A model generated the notes under the pieces. It did no database searches, had not been told where the DNA came from, and saw only the letters and a list, made by a program, of their open reading frames with translations. A stretch of DNA of 64,000 nt from assembly GCA_030248135.1 (NCBI GenBank), contig JASANC010000197.1, forward strand, positions 124,001-188,000, written 5' to 3'. Positions 1 through 10,376 of this stretch are shown in pieces. Position numbers and translations under genes: made by a program. Position 1 is the first letter of the stretch. The number at the start of each line of letters is the position of its first letter. Origin of the DNA: Theristus sp. LFF4_11. Its lineage: Eukaryota; Nematoda; Chromadorea; Monhysterida; Xyalidae.

Positions 1-940
1 AACATGAAGCTGTTTTTGCTGCTCACTTTTTGCAGCTGGAGGCCAACAATTTGGTTGATTGTGGTTGTGGCATGTAATTTTTTTGAACAATGATGAAAAT
101 TTCAACGAACATATGTGAGTGCTGCCTACCGGGAAAAGCAATAACAATGTTGAAATGGCGAAAAAGCTGCAGTATTGCATGCGTGACGTGGTGAATTTTT
201 GCGCCCAACATTTAAAGCCAGGCAAAGCCGCTTGAGTGCTCACCCGCTGCTGCGATAAACCGGGCAGGAGAAAATGCACTAGTTAAAATCCCGAATTAAT
301 TGCTGAAAGACCGTATTTTTCTTTCGGTCTTTTAGTTTTGCTTTGATAAAAAGTGATTTCTGTTGAGATCAGCTTAGCTGATTCAGTTCGTTCATTCTGC
401 TGCTAACATTCAGAAAAATCTGCATTCTAAACTCGGGTACAATACGACCTAGTACGAACAAGTGTTTCAAAGGTTACATTTTTATAGTTTGTGACAACCC
501 CAGCTTAAAATTACTTTGCGTGCTTTAGCGCAGCGATTCAGCAAAGGTACATCTGGCAATCACGCATGCACTGCCACTCTGTGTGTGTCTTGGCTGCATA
601 TGACAAAGTCTCATTCCCATTTTCTATTTCTACCGGTTATGTACGCCGTGAGCTTTGTTCCATCTGAATAAACAGGAGATGAATGGGAAGATATGGACAA
701 AAAGCCGTTGAGTGCATCGCTGTGCGTTTTGTTGCGCCCATATTTATCCCGGCATACGCATTCGATTTTAGTTTTCCGTGCCATATAATCAAGCGCAATG
801 TACCCGTTGCCGCATATCGCTCGGGTCTTGCTCTTTCACATCTCTGCTCATCTTTCAGGTTTCCATTAAATATTCACAAAAATTACTTTTGCTTTCGATC
901 GAACCCAACCAAGAAAACGGCCAACGCAAACGCGTTCGCG
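1..940. other. Upstream non-coding sequence, no gene recognised
   Basis: No reading frame here has both splice signals and protein-like composition. The last 270 bases before the ATG at 941 are open in the same frame as the next gene, but composition and the good ATG context at 941 suggest they are 5' UTR or promoter. An inverted sequence at about 306-333 (GACCG...CGGTC around a TTTTTC core) could form a small hairpin. Nothing else stands out. Confidence 0.5.
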
Positions 941-2079
941 ATGGCGACGACCAGCGTTGGACTCGGCGGTGTTACGGTCGTGAAACTGCTGGGCGCCTAC
1001 ATCAGGGTGTACGCAAACGAAAACTTGATGACGCCCGTTGAGCAGCTGAAGATCTTGGAATTTCAGCGATCCCACATTTCCAAGTGAGCACGCTGCGTGG
1101 CTTGAAACACCGCCTTCCTTGCGAAACACATTATTACGCATTGTTTCAGGTATTTTGAGGAACTCGTGACGTTGTACGATCAAAAGGAGTCAAAAATTGT
1201 GTAAGTCGCTTAATTGCAAAAGCAACTTGCAGAAATTGTTCCACGACGACTAGCTTGTTTGTTTCACAAAGATTACGATTTCCAGTTTCTACCCGATTCG
1301 TTCATTTAAAAACCAGCTGATTCTGATTGGTTGCCCAAGTGAGCCACCCAAAATTAGTTTTTGATTTCACCAGACAGTCAGCAGAATGTATGATTGTTTA
1401 CTTCAGACCGCACCCACTGCCGGTGCACCCAGTAGCAGTTGCAATCGGTCAAGCGGTCACTCTGCTGAATGACGTCAGCGACCAGTTGTTTTCGCAAGTG
1501 ACCTCCATTAAACAATTCCACAAGCAGCCGGATTGCCATGGCTTCTTTAGTCCGTGGCCAGTTTTTGTTGAAGACCTTTGTAAAGTGTACAAAGTCGATG
1601 CGAACATGTTGACAAATTGCATCGGACTGCATGGTTTAGTGACGCAAAAGAAGGATCGAATTGCTAACAAACGCGTCGCCTGGGCAACTCTGCTGGCCGA
1701 ACTTCACGCGAGGTAACACACATGTAGAACAGAAGTTTTCGTTTGAAAAAGAAACCACCGGTTTGCTTACTCGCTGGCTACGGTTACTACCGAACGAGCA
1801 ATCAGCAATCAGTAGATTCATAGAATCAAGATTTGACAGTGCTCAATTTGGCTCAATGAAACCTTCAGATTCACGTCTCGAGCGGCGTACATGCTTGAGG
1901 TTGACTTTGAGCGAATGTCAGTTTGCGTCAACATGCTCCTGGAGCCGCCGCCGCACGGTGCTGCTACGATCCGCGAAGAGGTCTGCATCCGTTACATCAA
2001 CTCGGTGCACCAGAAAATCAGCCAGTTGCAAGCCATTCTGCAGCGCGTCGTCGTTGCAAATGATTTGAATAAAAAATGA
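941..2079 (+). CDS. Unrecognised five-exon gene, 262 residues
   Basis: The reconstructed exons are 941-1083, 1150-1200, 1286-1338, 1382-1712 and 1869-2079, with stop TAA at 2077-2079. All junctions are GT-AG, and the phases join into one frame of 789 bases. The product starts MATTSVGLGGVTVVK and contains a helical stretch near residues 35-65 (SHISKYFEELVTLY) followed by FYPIRSFKNQL. A long middle exon is rich in V, L, F and C, and the last exon carries MLEVDFERMS and a closing helix ending NDLNKK. There is no signal peptide, clear membrane helix or motif I can name. Introns are very short (43-156 bp). The 43-bp third intron uses a weak acceptor, chosen because the better AG just upstream gives a stop. 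It converges on the SKP1-like gene, whose stop is 160 bp away. The exon structure is fairly secure; the function is unknown. Confidence 0.65.
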
Positions 2080-2211
2080 TTCGGCTCCATTTCTTTGTCA
2101 AATTTGTTGTTGTTTTTTAAATCCATGTTCCATATTCAAAGCATGTTCAAAAATTATTTTAGCTTGACCCCATAAATGTAGTGTGCAGTTTGTATGGAAT
2201 TTTTAACGAAT

Positions 2212-2217
2212 AATAAA
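2212..2217 (+). terminator. Poly(A) signal AATAAA of the 262-residue gene
   Basis: A canonical AATAAA lies 133 bp after the stop codon at 2079. It sits close to the stop codon of the convergent SKP1-like gene (2240-2242), so the two 3' UTRs very probably overlap in antisense. Confidence 0.6.
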
Positions 2218-2239
2218 TGATGATTGTGCGAAAAACCGG

Positions 2240-3117
2240 TCACCGCTTTTCCAATTCGGCCAAAGCATCAGGCACCGCAAATGCTTTGCTGATCTGAAAA
2301 ATGTTGTTACAAAACATTACTATTCATTTAGCACAAGCACACAAAAACGTTAAATGCAGTGACTTGATTTGATTCCTGACTCGTCAATGAAATTGCAAAC
2401 AGCCGACGCAGTTCTTCCACCGGTTTCCCATCAAGGCGTTCTCGTATCGTCTCTGTTGAGCATTTTAACAAATGTGGAACACGTAAATGATGAGCTGCCT
2501 GGAAACAGAAAAAAAACAAAGTTTAAAGTCAGCCGGAACCAGAGCCAGCCAGCCAAACTGCAACTTATTTTTTAAAAGCAAAAACTAACCGCTATCAAAT
2601 GCAGAAGCTCAGTGGCATTGATTTCAGAAAAATAGTCCGTTCGCTTTTTTACAAAATTATGATCTGAAGAATCGAATTGGCCACCAAGATGACACCATTC
2701 AGAAACCTAAAAGACTGGCTATTCCGTAGCGTTTAGGATTTTCAGGGTACAAGCGCTGAACAGTTCTACAAACTTTTATCATTGCTTTGCTATCGATGCC
2801 AGACCCTTCCAATGAAACCACTTCGTCTTTTTTTGTTCCTGAAATGATTGATTCAAATGTATCCGCGGTTTTGCAAATGGACCGTATTCATCCCGCATAG
2901 CTAACGTTTTTTTATAAAATAGCAGAAGTTATGAACCAACGTTCGGTAGCCAGAGCTTCTGACTGGCGCAGCACGGTTGAATCCAGCTTCACCAGTTGCC
3001 CATCGGCGCATAACACCTGTTGAAAAGAAACAAACATGTATGAAATGGCATGAAATATGCGAGATCTTTGCGATTCACCTCAAGTTCGTCACAAACTTCA
3101 CTCGCAGTGGCAGCCAT
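2240..3117 (-). CDS. Divergent SKP1-like protein, 169 residues
   Basis: Six minus-strand exons (3079-3117, 2941-3016, 2707-2838, 2590-2663, 2364-2498, 2240-2293) join in frame to 510 bases. The order of motifs follows SKP1. It begins with a short N-terminus, then a BTB/POZ-like strand (VLCADGQLVKLDSTVL). Next comes an aspartate-led HNFVKK stretch where SKP1 has its WDQEF segment. After that are the paired helices AAHHLRVPHLLKC and ETIRERLDGKPVEELR, which match the SKP1 helices that bind F-box proteins. SKP1 is the SCF ubiquitin-ligase adaptor between cullin-1 and F-box proteins and is about 163 residues long. Identity is low, and the usual acidic WCE-type C-terminal end is replaced by AVPDALAELEKR. 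Nematodes often carry many SKP1-related genes, so this may be a paralogue rather than the core SKP1. The donor of exon 5 (GTCACT) is weak. Confidence 0.75.
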
Positions 3118-3469
3118 ACCAAACGACTTCGTGGCACTACTGGATTTTCTTTTACGCCAACACAACATATTTCCACCTTTATTCTTTTTCTGTTCAAGCG
3201 CAGCTTTGTTTTGTTGTTGTTTGGGTGGCACTGTTTTCGGTCATGCCCATGCGTGTGTCGTCCATTCGATCTCTATAGCAACTGGGACGACACGCTGACG
3301 TTTGTTTGCTGGATGCTTATGGGTGTTTTTATCAAACAGAAATATTTAGCTCGAGAAATTGTGAAACAATGGTGCTGGTGGGCTAGGGGGCAAGAAAAAT
3401 GAGCTACTGCTCTTGTTGGTTGTGGTGAAATAAACTAAATATCTCAGAAATGCCGTAAACATACGGTAT
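3118..3469. other. 5' flank of the SKP1-like gene
   Basis: I see no coding exon here. Open frames exist on both strands but lack splice signals and protein-like composition. It is the likely promoter side of the minus-strand SKP1-like gene. Confidence 0.4.
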
Positions 3470-3560
3470 CATGCGGATGCGCGAGCGAGCGTCAGCGAGC
3501 GGACAGCGCATCATCATGCGGATGCGCGAGCGAGCGTCAGCGAGCGGACAGCGCATCACG
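3470..3560. repeat. 45-bp CG-rich unit duplicated in tandem
   Basis: Two head-to-tail copies of a 45-bp unit (starting ATGCGGATGCGCGAGCGAGC) differ only in their last bases. Each contains short GCGAGC/GCGTCAGC direct repeats. Similar CATGAGCATGC/GGATGCG runs occur near 6583 and 11742, which suggests a dispersed repeat. Confidence 0.8.
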
Positions 3561-3804
3561 CATAATATGAGCCGTTTTCCCCTCGCGCGCGTTTTTCAAA
3601 CTTTCTCGCTGCCCTGCAGCGAGCATAGTATAAGCCACAAACTTGGTTCTGTGCACACGAAACGAACACCCAAAGTTGTGCTTGGAGCCGCGAAAAAATT
3701 TTCATCGGACGATTTTTCATACGCTCTAGACACGAAAAACCTATTCTGAAAATCGTGTTACTTCTTTCCCTTTGTATTTTTTTTTTCTGGTATGTAATCA
3801 ACAT

Positions 3805-4300
3805 GTGTGCGCCCTTTCAATTTTTACCTGCGACACTTTCACAGTCGAACAAAAATGTTTCCTGGGGTAATTCCATCCGGAGATTTTGAAAATTGGGTTA
3901 ATTTTTTACCCAGACCCTGTTTTTGGGTAAAAATTGGGCATTTTTAAAAGTTCGCAGGGTTTTCACCTGGTTTTAGGTGTGCGCCCTTTCAATTTTTACC
4001 TGCGACACTTTCACAGTCGAACAAGAATGTTTCCTGGGGTAATTCCATCCGGAGATTTTAAAAATTGAGTTAATTTTTTACCCAGACCTTGTTTTGGGTA
4101 AAAAATTGGGCATTTTTAAAAGATCGCAGGGTTTTCACCTGGTTTTAAGTGTGCGCCCTTTCAATTTTTACCTGCGACACTTTCACAGTCCAGCAAAAAT
4201 GTTTCCTGGGGTAATTTCATCCGTAGATTGTGAAAATTTTTTTTGCCAGGGCATTTTTTTTGTCAAAATTGTGCATTTTTTACAGTTCGTAGCATTTTGA
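3805..4300. repeat. 172-bp tandem repeat, about three copies
   Basis: Copies start at GTGTGCGCCC at 3805, 3977 and 4149, exactly 172 bp apart. Copies one and two are nearly identical. Copy three diverges after about 80 bp and loses its 3' half around 4240-4300. Each unit contains a TGGGTTAATTTTTTACCCA-type partial palindrome. Confidence 0.9.
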
Positions 4301-4380
4301 CTGGGTATCAGCTTTTCACTCTTACAAATTTTGTCTGAGCTACGAAAAATAATAGGAAAAAGGTCCAGTCCGTAGGAATT

Positions 4381-6300
4381 CAATGCGCTGATCACGGATT
4401 TTGGGTTAGTTTTCTTATGTGAGCAACTTTAGATGCTGAATCGTGACGATTTCGGGCGAATCGGCCGTGGAAATTGGCGAAATCGGTCTAGAAACGAAAA
4501 ACAAGAAAATGGTGTTTTCCAAGGTAATTCAATGCGCTGATCACGGATTTTGGGTTAGTTTTCTTACGTGAGCAACTTTAGATGCTGAATCGTGACGATT
4601 TCGGGCGAATCGGCCGTGGAAATTGGCGAAATCGGTCTAGAATCGAAAAACAAGAAAATGGTGTTTTCCAGGGTAATTCAATGCGCTGATCACGGATTTT
4701 GGGTTAGTTTTCTTACGTGAGCAACTTTAGATGCTGAATCGTAACGATTTCGGGCGAATCGGCCGTGGAAATTGGCGAAATCGGTCTAGAAACGAAAAAC
4801 AAGCATAGGGTGTTTTCCAGGGTAATTCAATGCGCTGATCACGGATTTTGGGTTAGTTTTCTTACGTGAGCAACTTTAGATGCTGAATCGTGACGATTTC
4901 GGGCGAATCGGCCGTGTAAATTGGCGAAATCGGTCTAGAAACGAAAAACAAGAAAACTGTGTTTTCCAGGGTAATTCTATGCGCTGATCACGAATTTTGG
5001 GTTAGTTTTCTTACGTGAGCAACTTTAGGTGCTGAATCGTGACGGTTTCGGGCGAATCGGGCGTGGAAATTGGCGAAATCGGTCTAGAAACGAAAAACAA
5101 GAAAAGGGTGTTTTCCAGGGTAATTCAATGCGCTGATCACGGATTTTGGGTTCGTTTTGTTACGCGAACAACTTTAGATGCTGAATCGTGACGATTTCGG
5201 GCGAATCGGCCGTGGAAATTGGCGAAATCGGTCTAGAAACTAAAAACAAGAAAATGGTGTTTTCCACGGTAATTCAATGCGCTTATCACGGATTTTGGGT
5301 TAGTTTTCTTACGTGAGCAACTTTAGATGCTGAATCGTGACGATTTCGGGCGAATCGGCCGTGGAAACGGGCGAAATCGGTCTAGAAACGAAAAACAAGA
5401 AAAGGGTGTTTTCCAGGGTAATTCAATGCGCTGATCACGGATTTTGGGTTAGTTTTCTTACGTGAGCAACTTTAGATGCTGAATCGTGACGATTTCGGGC
5501 GAATCGGCCGTGGAAATTGGCGAAAACGGTCTAGAAACGAAAAACAGGAAAATGGTGTTTTCCAGGGTAATTCAATGCGCTGATCACGGATTTTGGGTTA
5601 GTTTTCTTACGTGAGCAACTTTAGATGCTGAATCGTGACGATTTCGAGCAAATCGGTCGTTGAAATTGGCGAAATCGGTCTAGAAACGAAAAACAAGAAA
5701 ATGGTGTTTCAGGGTAATTCAATGCGCTGATCACGGATTTTGGGTTAGTTTTTTTACGTGAGCAACTTTAGATGCTGAATCGTGACGATTTCGGGCGAAT
5801 CGGCCGTGGAAATTGGCGAAAACGGTCCAGAAACGAAAAACAATAAAAGGTTGTTTTTCAGGGTAATTCAAAGCGCTGATCACGGATTTTGAGTTAGTTT
5901 TTTTATGTGAGCAACTCTAGATACTGAATCGTGACGATTTCGGGCGAATCGGCCGTGGAAATTGGCGAAATTGGTCCAGAAATGAAAAACAAAAAAATGG
6001 TGTTTTCCATGGTAATTCAATGCGCTGATCACGGATTCTGGGTTAGTTTTATTATGTGAGCAATTCTAGGTACTGAATCGGTACGATTTCGGGCGAATCG
6101 GCCGTGGAAATTGGCGAAATCGGTCCAAAAATGAAAAACAAGAAAACTGTGTTTTCAAGGGTAATTCAATGCGCTGATAACAGATTTTGGGTTAGTTTTC
6201 TTACGTGAGCAACTTTAGATACCGAATCGTGACGATTTCGGGCGAATCGGCCGTGGAAATAGCATGGGCGAAATTGGCCTAAAAAACGAAAAATGAAAAA
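4381..6300. repeat. 149-bp satellite array, 13 copies
   Basis: CAATGCGCTGATCACGG-type unit starts occur at 4381, 4530, 4679, 4828, 4977, 5126, 5275, 5424, 5573, 5720, 5869, 6018 and 6167. The period is 149 bp except for one 147-bp unit. Units are highly similar in the first nine copies and increasingly diverged in the last three or four. Each holds a conserved TTCGGGCGAATCGG core. There is no open frame across units. The length is close to one nucleosome repeat. Confidence 0.95.
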
Positions 6301-6399
6301 AACCTGAGTTGTCCGGGGTTTAGAAGAATGTGTGACCAACGTATTGTGATTTTGGTCCGACCTTCGCATAAAATAAACCACTGATGTTGTCAGACGTTG

Positions 6400-6510
6400 C
6401 TTAAACTAACCTAAACCATAGCCTACTCCTAAAGCTAAGCTAAAGCTAAAACTACCTAAACCCAAAGTCAAACCTGATCCTAACCTAATCCTAACCTAAG
6501 CCAAGCCCTT
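6400..6510. repeat. Degenerate interstitial telomere-like CCTAA repeats
   Basis: A run of CCTAAACC, CCTACTCCTAA and CCTAATCCTAACC units reads on the opposite strand as degenerate TTAGG(N) repeats. The same sequence type recurs at about 7310-7340 and 10636-10712. The canonical nematode telomere unit is TTAGGC; here TTAGGA and TTAGGT predominate. Confidence 0.6.
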
Positions 6511-6785
6511 TAGAGAAGGTAAGAATCAAAACAATTGCGTGCAAGATGAGGCCGAAGCGTGCGCACGTGCGCTGGTGGATGATCAGCATGAGCATGCCGA
6601 TTGCCGATGCCGCATGCGCGTGCGCTCTGGTATTGAAGTTTCAGGGAAAAAGGCCGGCATTCTTGAAACTGGTCTGCAACTCGCCTCCTCTCCTTAATTG
6701 AGAAGACACGGATTGACATTAACATAGCCAAAAATTGATATTTTTTTGAAAATTGCACTGTAAAAATGAACTGACACGTGTAAGC

Positions 6786-7060
6786 CATAAAAATGTTAAT
6801 CACAAAAAACCTCCCAAAGTGTTCTCACAGTGTTCCAAATTTTAAGCCATGAGCTCCCTTTGTTACAGGTAAATCAACCCTCTGTATTGCACAACATTTG
6901 TTGATTATTCATGTTTTCCATATACCTATTCTGCTGCAGTGAGTGATAGGGGCAACATACCGAGAAAAAAATTTGATCAGAAAAACCTCCAAGTGTTTTC
7001 TAATAGTGTTCCAATTTTCAGCTCGAAACACCTCAGTACTTTCTTGAATATTACAGATAG
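6786..7060. mobile_element. Partial copy of the mariner-type inverted-repeat element
   Basis: This stretch shares long blocks with the right arm of the element at 22117-23200, for example CTGCAGTGAGTGA and GTGTTCCAATTTTCAGCTCG. It lacks the terminal CAGGGTGAGCC ends. It is a truncated relic with no coding capacity. Confidence 0.7.
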
Positions 7061-7343
7061 AAAACGCACCGGCTCACGTTGTTGTTGATGGACAAAGTTC
7101 AATTTTTATGGCCAAAATTCGTTTTTTAATTAATTAAAAAAATTTATCTGAAAATCCCGATTTTAAAAAAAGACTTAAAAAAAGTTTGAAAAAATTTCTG
7201 AACAGGGGTCGAGATGGGGGGGGGGGGTGGGATTTGTATACATTCTTAAAAGTGATTTTTTTGATTTTTGATCTGAGGTTGCTTGTAATGAGTCGTTGTA
7301 GGTTCCTAATTCTAAACCTAATCCTAATCCTAAGCCAAGCCTA

Positions 7344-7977
7344 GGGTTGTTAAACAAAAATGAAATTTTTTTTTAAAAAGTGATTAAAAAAACAAAAATG
7401 CCGATTTAAAAAAAAAATTCGAAAAATTTTCCTCTAATATGCTCTGAAAACCTCAATATTGGCACAATTTTTCGAAAGTTCAACAAAAATTTTCCCTTAG
7501 GCTACGACAACATCTGCGATGAAGTTTTTGAGCGTCCCAAAGCTTGGCCTACCATTTCCGATGCAGATAAGGTGACGATTCGCCTCGCAGAGCGTCCGAT
7601 TGTGCTCGCTGCTCCGTTTGCAAGCGCTACGTTGTCTGGTTGCTTGCTGCTTCGTGTCGTGTCGTCGCGACACCATCAGAAGAATTGATCGAATTTCAAG
7701 GCGGTATGTTTGTCTTCACTTTAGCATTAGTTTAGCTGGGGACAATTAGTGACGTTTTGGAGGTCAAAACACAAGAAGAGGCATGGTGACGGTTTGGAAA
7801 AAGGGTAATTGAGGTCACCAAAACAAAATCTGCAAAGTTCCGCCATACGGGAGTCATTCGGGAGGCGCTTGCATATCATATGTGGTTCTTCGGACTCCCT
7901 GATTGATTTAGCACAACTTTGATTTTTGAAATTAAAAAAAATTAAAAAAATGACGATTTTTGTTTTTTTAACAACCC
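7344..7977. mobile_element. TA-flanked MITE, copy 1
   Basis: The ends are GGGTTGTTAAA and TTTAACAACCC, each bordered by TA (7342-7343 and 7978-7979), which fits a Tc1/mariner-type non-autonomous element. A second copy in opposite orientation lies at 13277-13953. The interior has no intact open frame. Confidence 0.8.
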
Positions 7978-8212
7978 TAGCCAAGCCTTTTTGATAAGGT
8001 GAAAATGATCAATTTTTTTTTAGTTTTTGCATTTTTTTCTTTCCTGTGTTATGGAGGAGGAGCACCGGAACTGCAGATGCAGCTGTTTTAATAATGATGC
8101 ATTACACGCAGTACCGAAGACGAGGGGGGGGGGTGGGGGGGTGTGCACCCCCCCCAGAGCACCCGAGACCTCCGCGTGGGGGGGGGGGGGGGGGGGGGGG
8201 GTCACGCGACAC

Positions 8213-9381
8213 CAGTAGCGAAAGTGCGGGGGGGGGGGGGGGGGGGCACCCCCCCCCTCAGCCGAAAATCCTGCCCGTGCACGGGCAGAGACCCGTGTGC
8301 CCCCCCTCCCCCCCCTTTACCTCGACACGGGTACTAGACTCCCCCCACCCCCTCCGCGAGAAAACACGGGATCGCACCCCCCTCACGGTGGTCAATCTCA
8401 TCTCAATTTTTTCCAAAAATACCGTAATTTTTGCATTTTTCTTGACGTTTATGTCTGTCCCTGCATAGATTTTGTTGTTTCTGACCAAACAAGCAGCTTG
8501 TTTCAGTACCGTGGGCGGGGGGAGTAGTGGTACACCCCCCCCAGAGCACCAGAGACCGTCGGGTGGGGGGGGGGGGGGGGGGGGGGGGTACACACCCCCC
8601 CAGAGCACCAGAGACCGTCGGGGGGGGGGGGGGTGGGGGGGCACCGTGCCACCCCCCCTAAAACCGGGCACCCCCCCATCGGACCCCCCCTCGAAAATTT
8701 GGCCGACACCCCCCCACACCCCCCATGAAATTTGGTCTGGCGGAGACCCCCCCCCCCCAAAATTTTCTGCACACCCTAAATTTTTTTTCGAAAATCATGA
8801 TTTTTTGTCTATAAAGTCTATAATATAAGCTGAATATATGATAACTTGACCATCTTCATTGTAATTTCAAAGATTTTGCAGCTAAATTTAGCGTTTTTCC
8901 TTTAAAATTTAAGCGAAAAAATTTCGTGGGGGGGTGGGGGGGGGTGGACCCCCCACATTAAATTTTGAAAAAATGCCCCCCCCCCCCCCATGGGACCCCC
9001 CTGGGGGGGGGGGGGTCCCACGTTACCATAGGTTGGACCCCCCCCTCACTTTTTGGTCGGCACCCCCCCCCCCCCCCCCCACGGCACCATACCCCCCCCC
9101 CCCCCTTCGAAAATTTGTTTGGGCCCACGGTACTGGCTTGTTTGCACAAAATATTTTGTATTTTACAAGAATTTCTGTGTTTTTCTAAGGCAAAAATTTG
9201 GTACCCGTGCGCTCCCGTGCACCCCCCCCCCCCTCACGAAATTTTTCTGCCAGTGCACCCCCCCCCTCAGGAAAATTTGCTGCCCGTGCACCCCCCCCCT
9301 CACCGAGAAGGCACCTGACCCCCCCCTCTAAAATTAGGCAAACACCCCCCCCCCTCACCCGAGGTCCCGCTTTCGCTACTG
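8213..9381. mobile_element. hAT-like element A with perfect 8-bp target duplication
   Basis: The ends are CAGTAGCGAAAG and CTTTCGCTACTG. The flanking octamers CGCGACAC at 8205-8212 and 9382-9389 are identical. An 8-bp duplication with CAG...CTG ends is the hAT superfamily signature. It is interrupted by element B (8504-9135). An uninterrupted 434-bp relative lies at 14466-14899. It encodes no transposase. Confidence 0.9.
8504..9135. mobile_element. hAT-like element B nested inside element A
   Basis: The ends are CAGTACCGTGGG and CCCACGGTACTG. The flanking octamers GCTTGTTT at 8496-8503 and 9136-9143 are identical. The relative of A at 14466-14899 carries the corresponding unfilled site (GCTTCTTT). 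B is 632 bp with an AT-rich core between G/C-run arms and no coding capacity. Confidence 0.9.
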
Positions 9382-9863
9382 CGCGACACCCACCCCCCAA
9401 AACCTGACACTGGGACTGGACCATCCACACCCCCCCCCTCGAAATTTGCTAGACACCCCACCCAGTACCGAAGACGAGGGGGGGGGTGGGGGGGGGTAGA
9501 CCCCCCCCCCCCAGAGCACCCGAGACCTCCGCGTGGGGGGTGTGGGGGGGGGTCACGTGACACCCACCCCCCAAAACCTGACACGGGACCATCCACACCC
9601 CCCCTCGAAATCTGCTAGACACCCCCCCACCCCCCCCCTAGATGGACCTAAGTAACAGTGACACCCCCCAAAAATTTTCTCGGACCACCCAAAAATCATG
9701 AATTTTTGCTCAAAAATCATGATTTTTTGTCTTTAAAGTCTATAATATAAGCTAAATATATGATAACTTGACATTCTTCATTGTAATTTCAAAGATTTTG
9801 CAGCAAAATTTAGCGTTTTTCCTTCAAAATTTAAGCGAAAAAATCTCATGGGTGGGGTGGGAC

Positions 9864-10376
9864 TTGTACCGTGGCCCCAAAAAAATTTTCGTGGGGGGGG
9901 GTATGGTACCGTGGGGGGGGGTGCCGACCAAAAAGTGAGGGGGGGGTCCAACCTATGGTAACGTGGGACCCCCCCCCCCCCCCAGGGGGGGGGGGGGGCG
10001 GAGGGGGGGGGTGCATTTTTTCAAAATTTTCTGTGGGGGGGGTCCACCCCCCACCCCCCCCCATGAAATTTTTTCGCTTAAATTTTAAAGGAAAAACGCT
10101 AAATTTAGCTGCAAAATCTTTGAAATTACAATGAAGATGGTCAAGTTATCATATATTCAGCTTATATTATAGACTTTATAGACAAAAAATCATGATTTTC
10201 GAAAAAAAATTAGGGTGTGCAGAAAATTTTGGGGGGGGGTCTCCGCCAGACAAAATTTCATGGGGGTGTGGGGGGGGTGTCGGCCAAATTTTCGAGGGGG
10301 GGGGTCCGGTGGGGGGGGGGTGCCCGGTTTTAGGGGGTGGCACGGGGCCCCCCCACCCCCCCCGCCCACGGTACTG
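9864..10376. mobile_element. Second, inverted copy of element B
   Basis: It matches element B in reverse orientation, including the AT-rich core and the arms. Its left end is degenerate (TTGTACCG) and its right end is intact (CGGTACTG). The flanks GGTGGGAC (9856-9863) and GGTGGGAG (10377-10384) match at 7 of 8 bases. The related segment near 12190-12215 looks like the empty site. Confidence 0.75.

Noticed and set aside
23..211. Minus-strand 62-residue frame at the window edge
   Set aside because: No splice signal or motif supports it.
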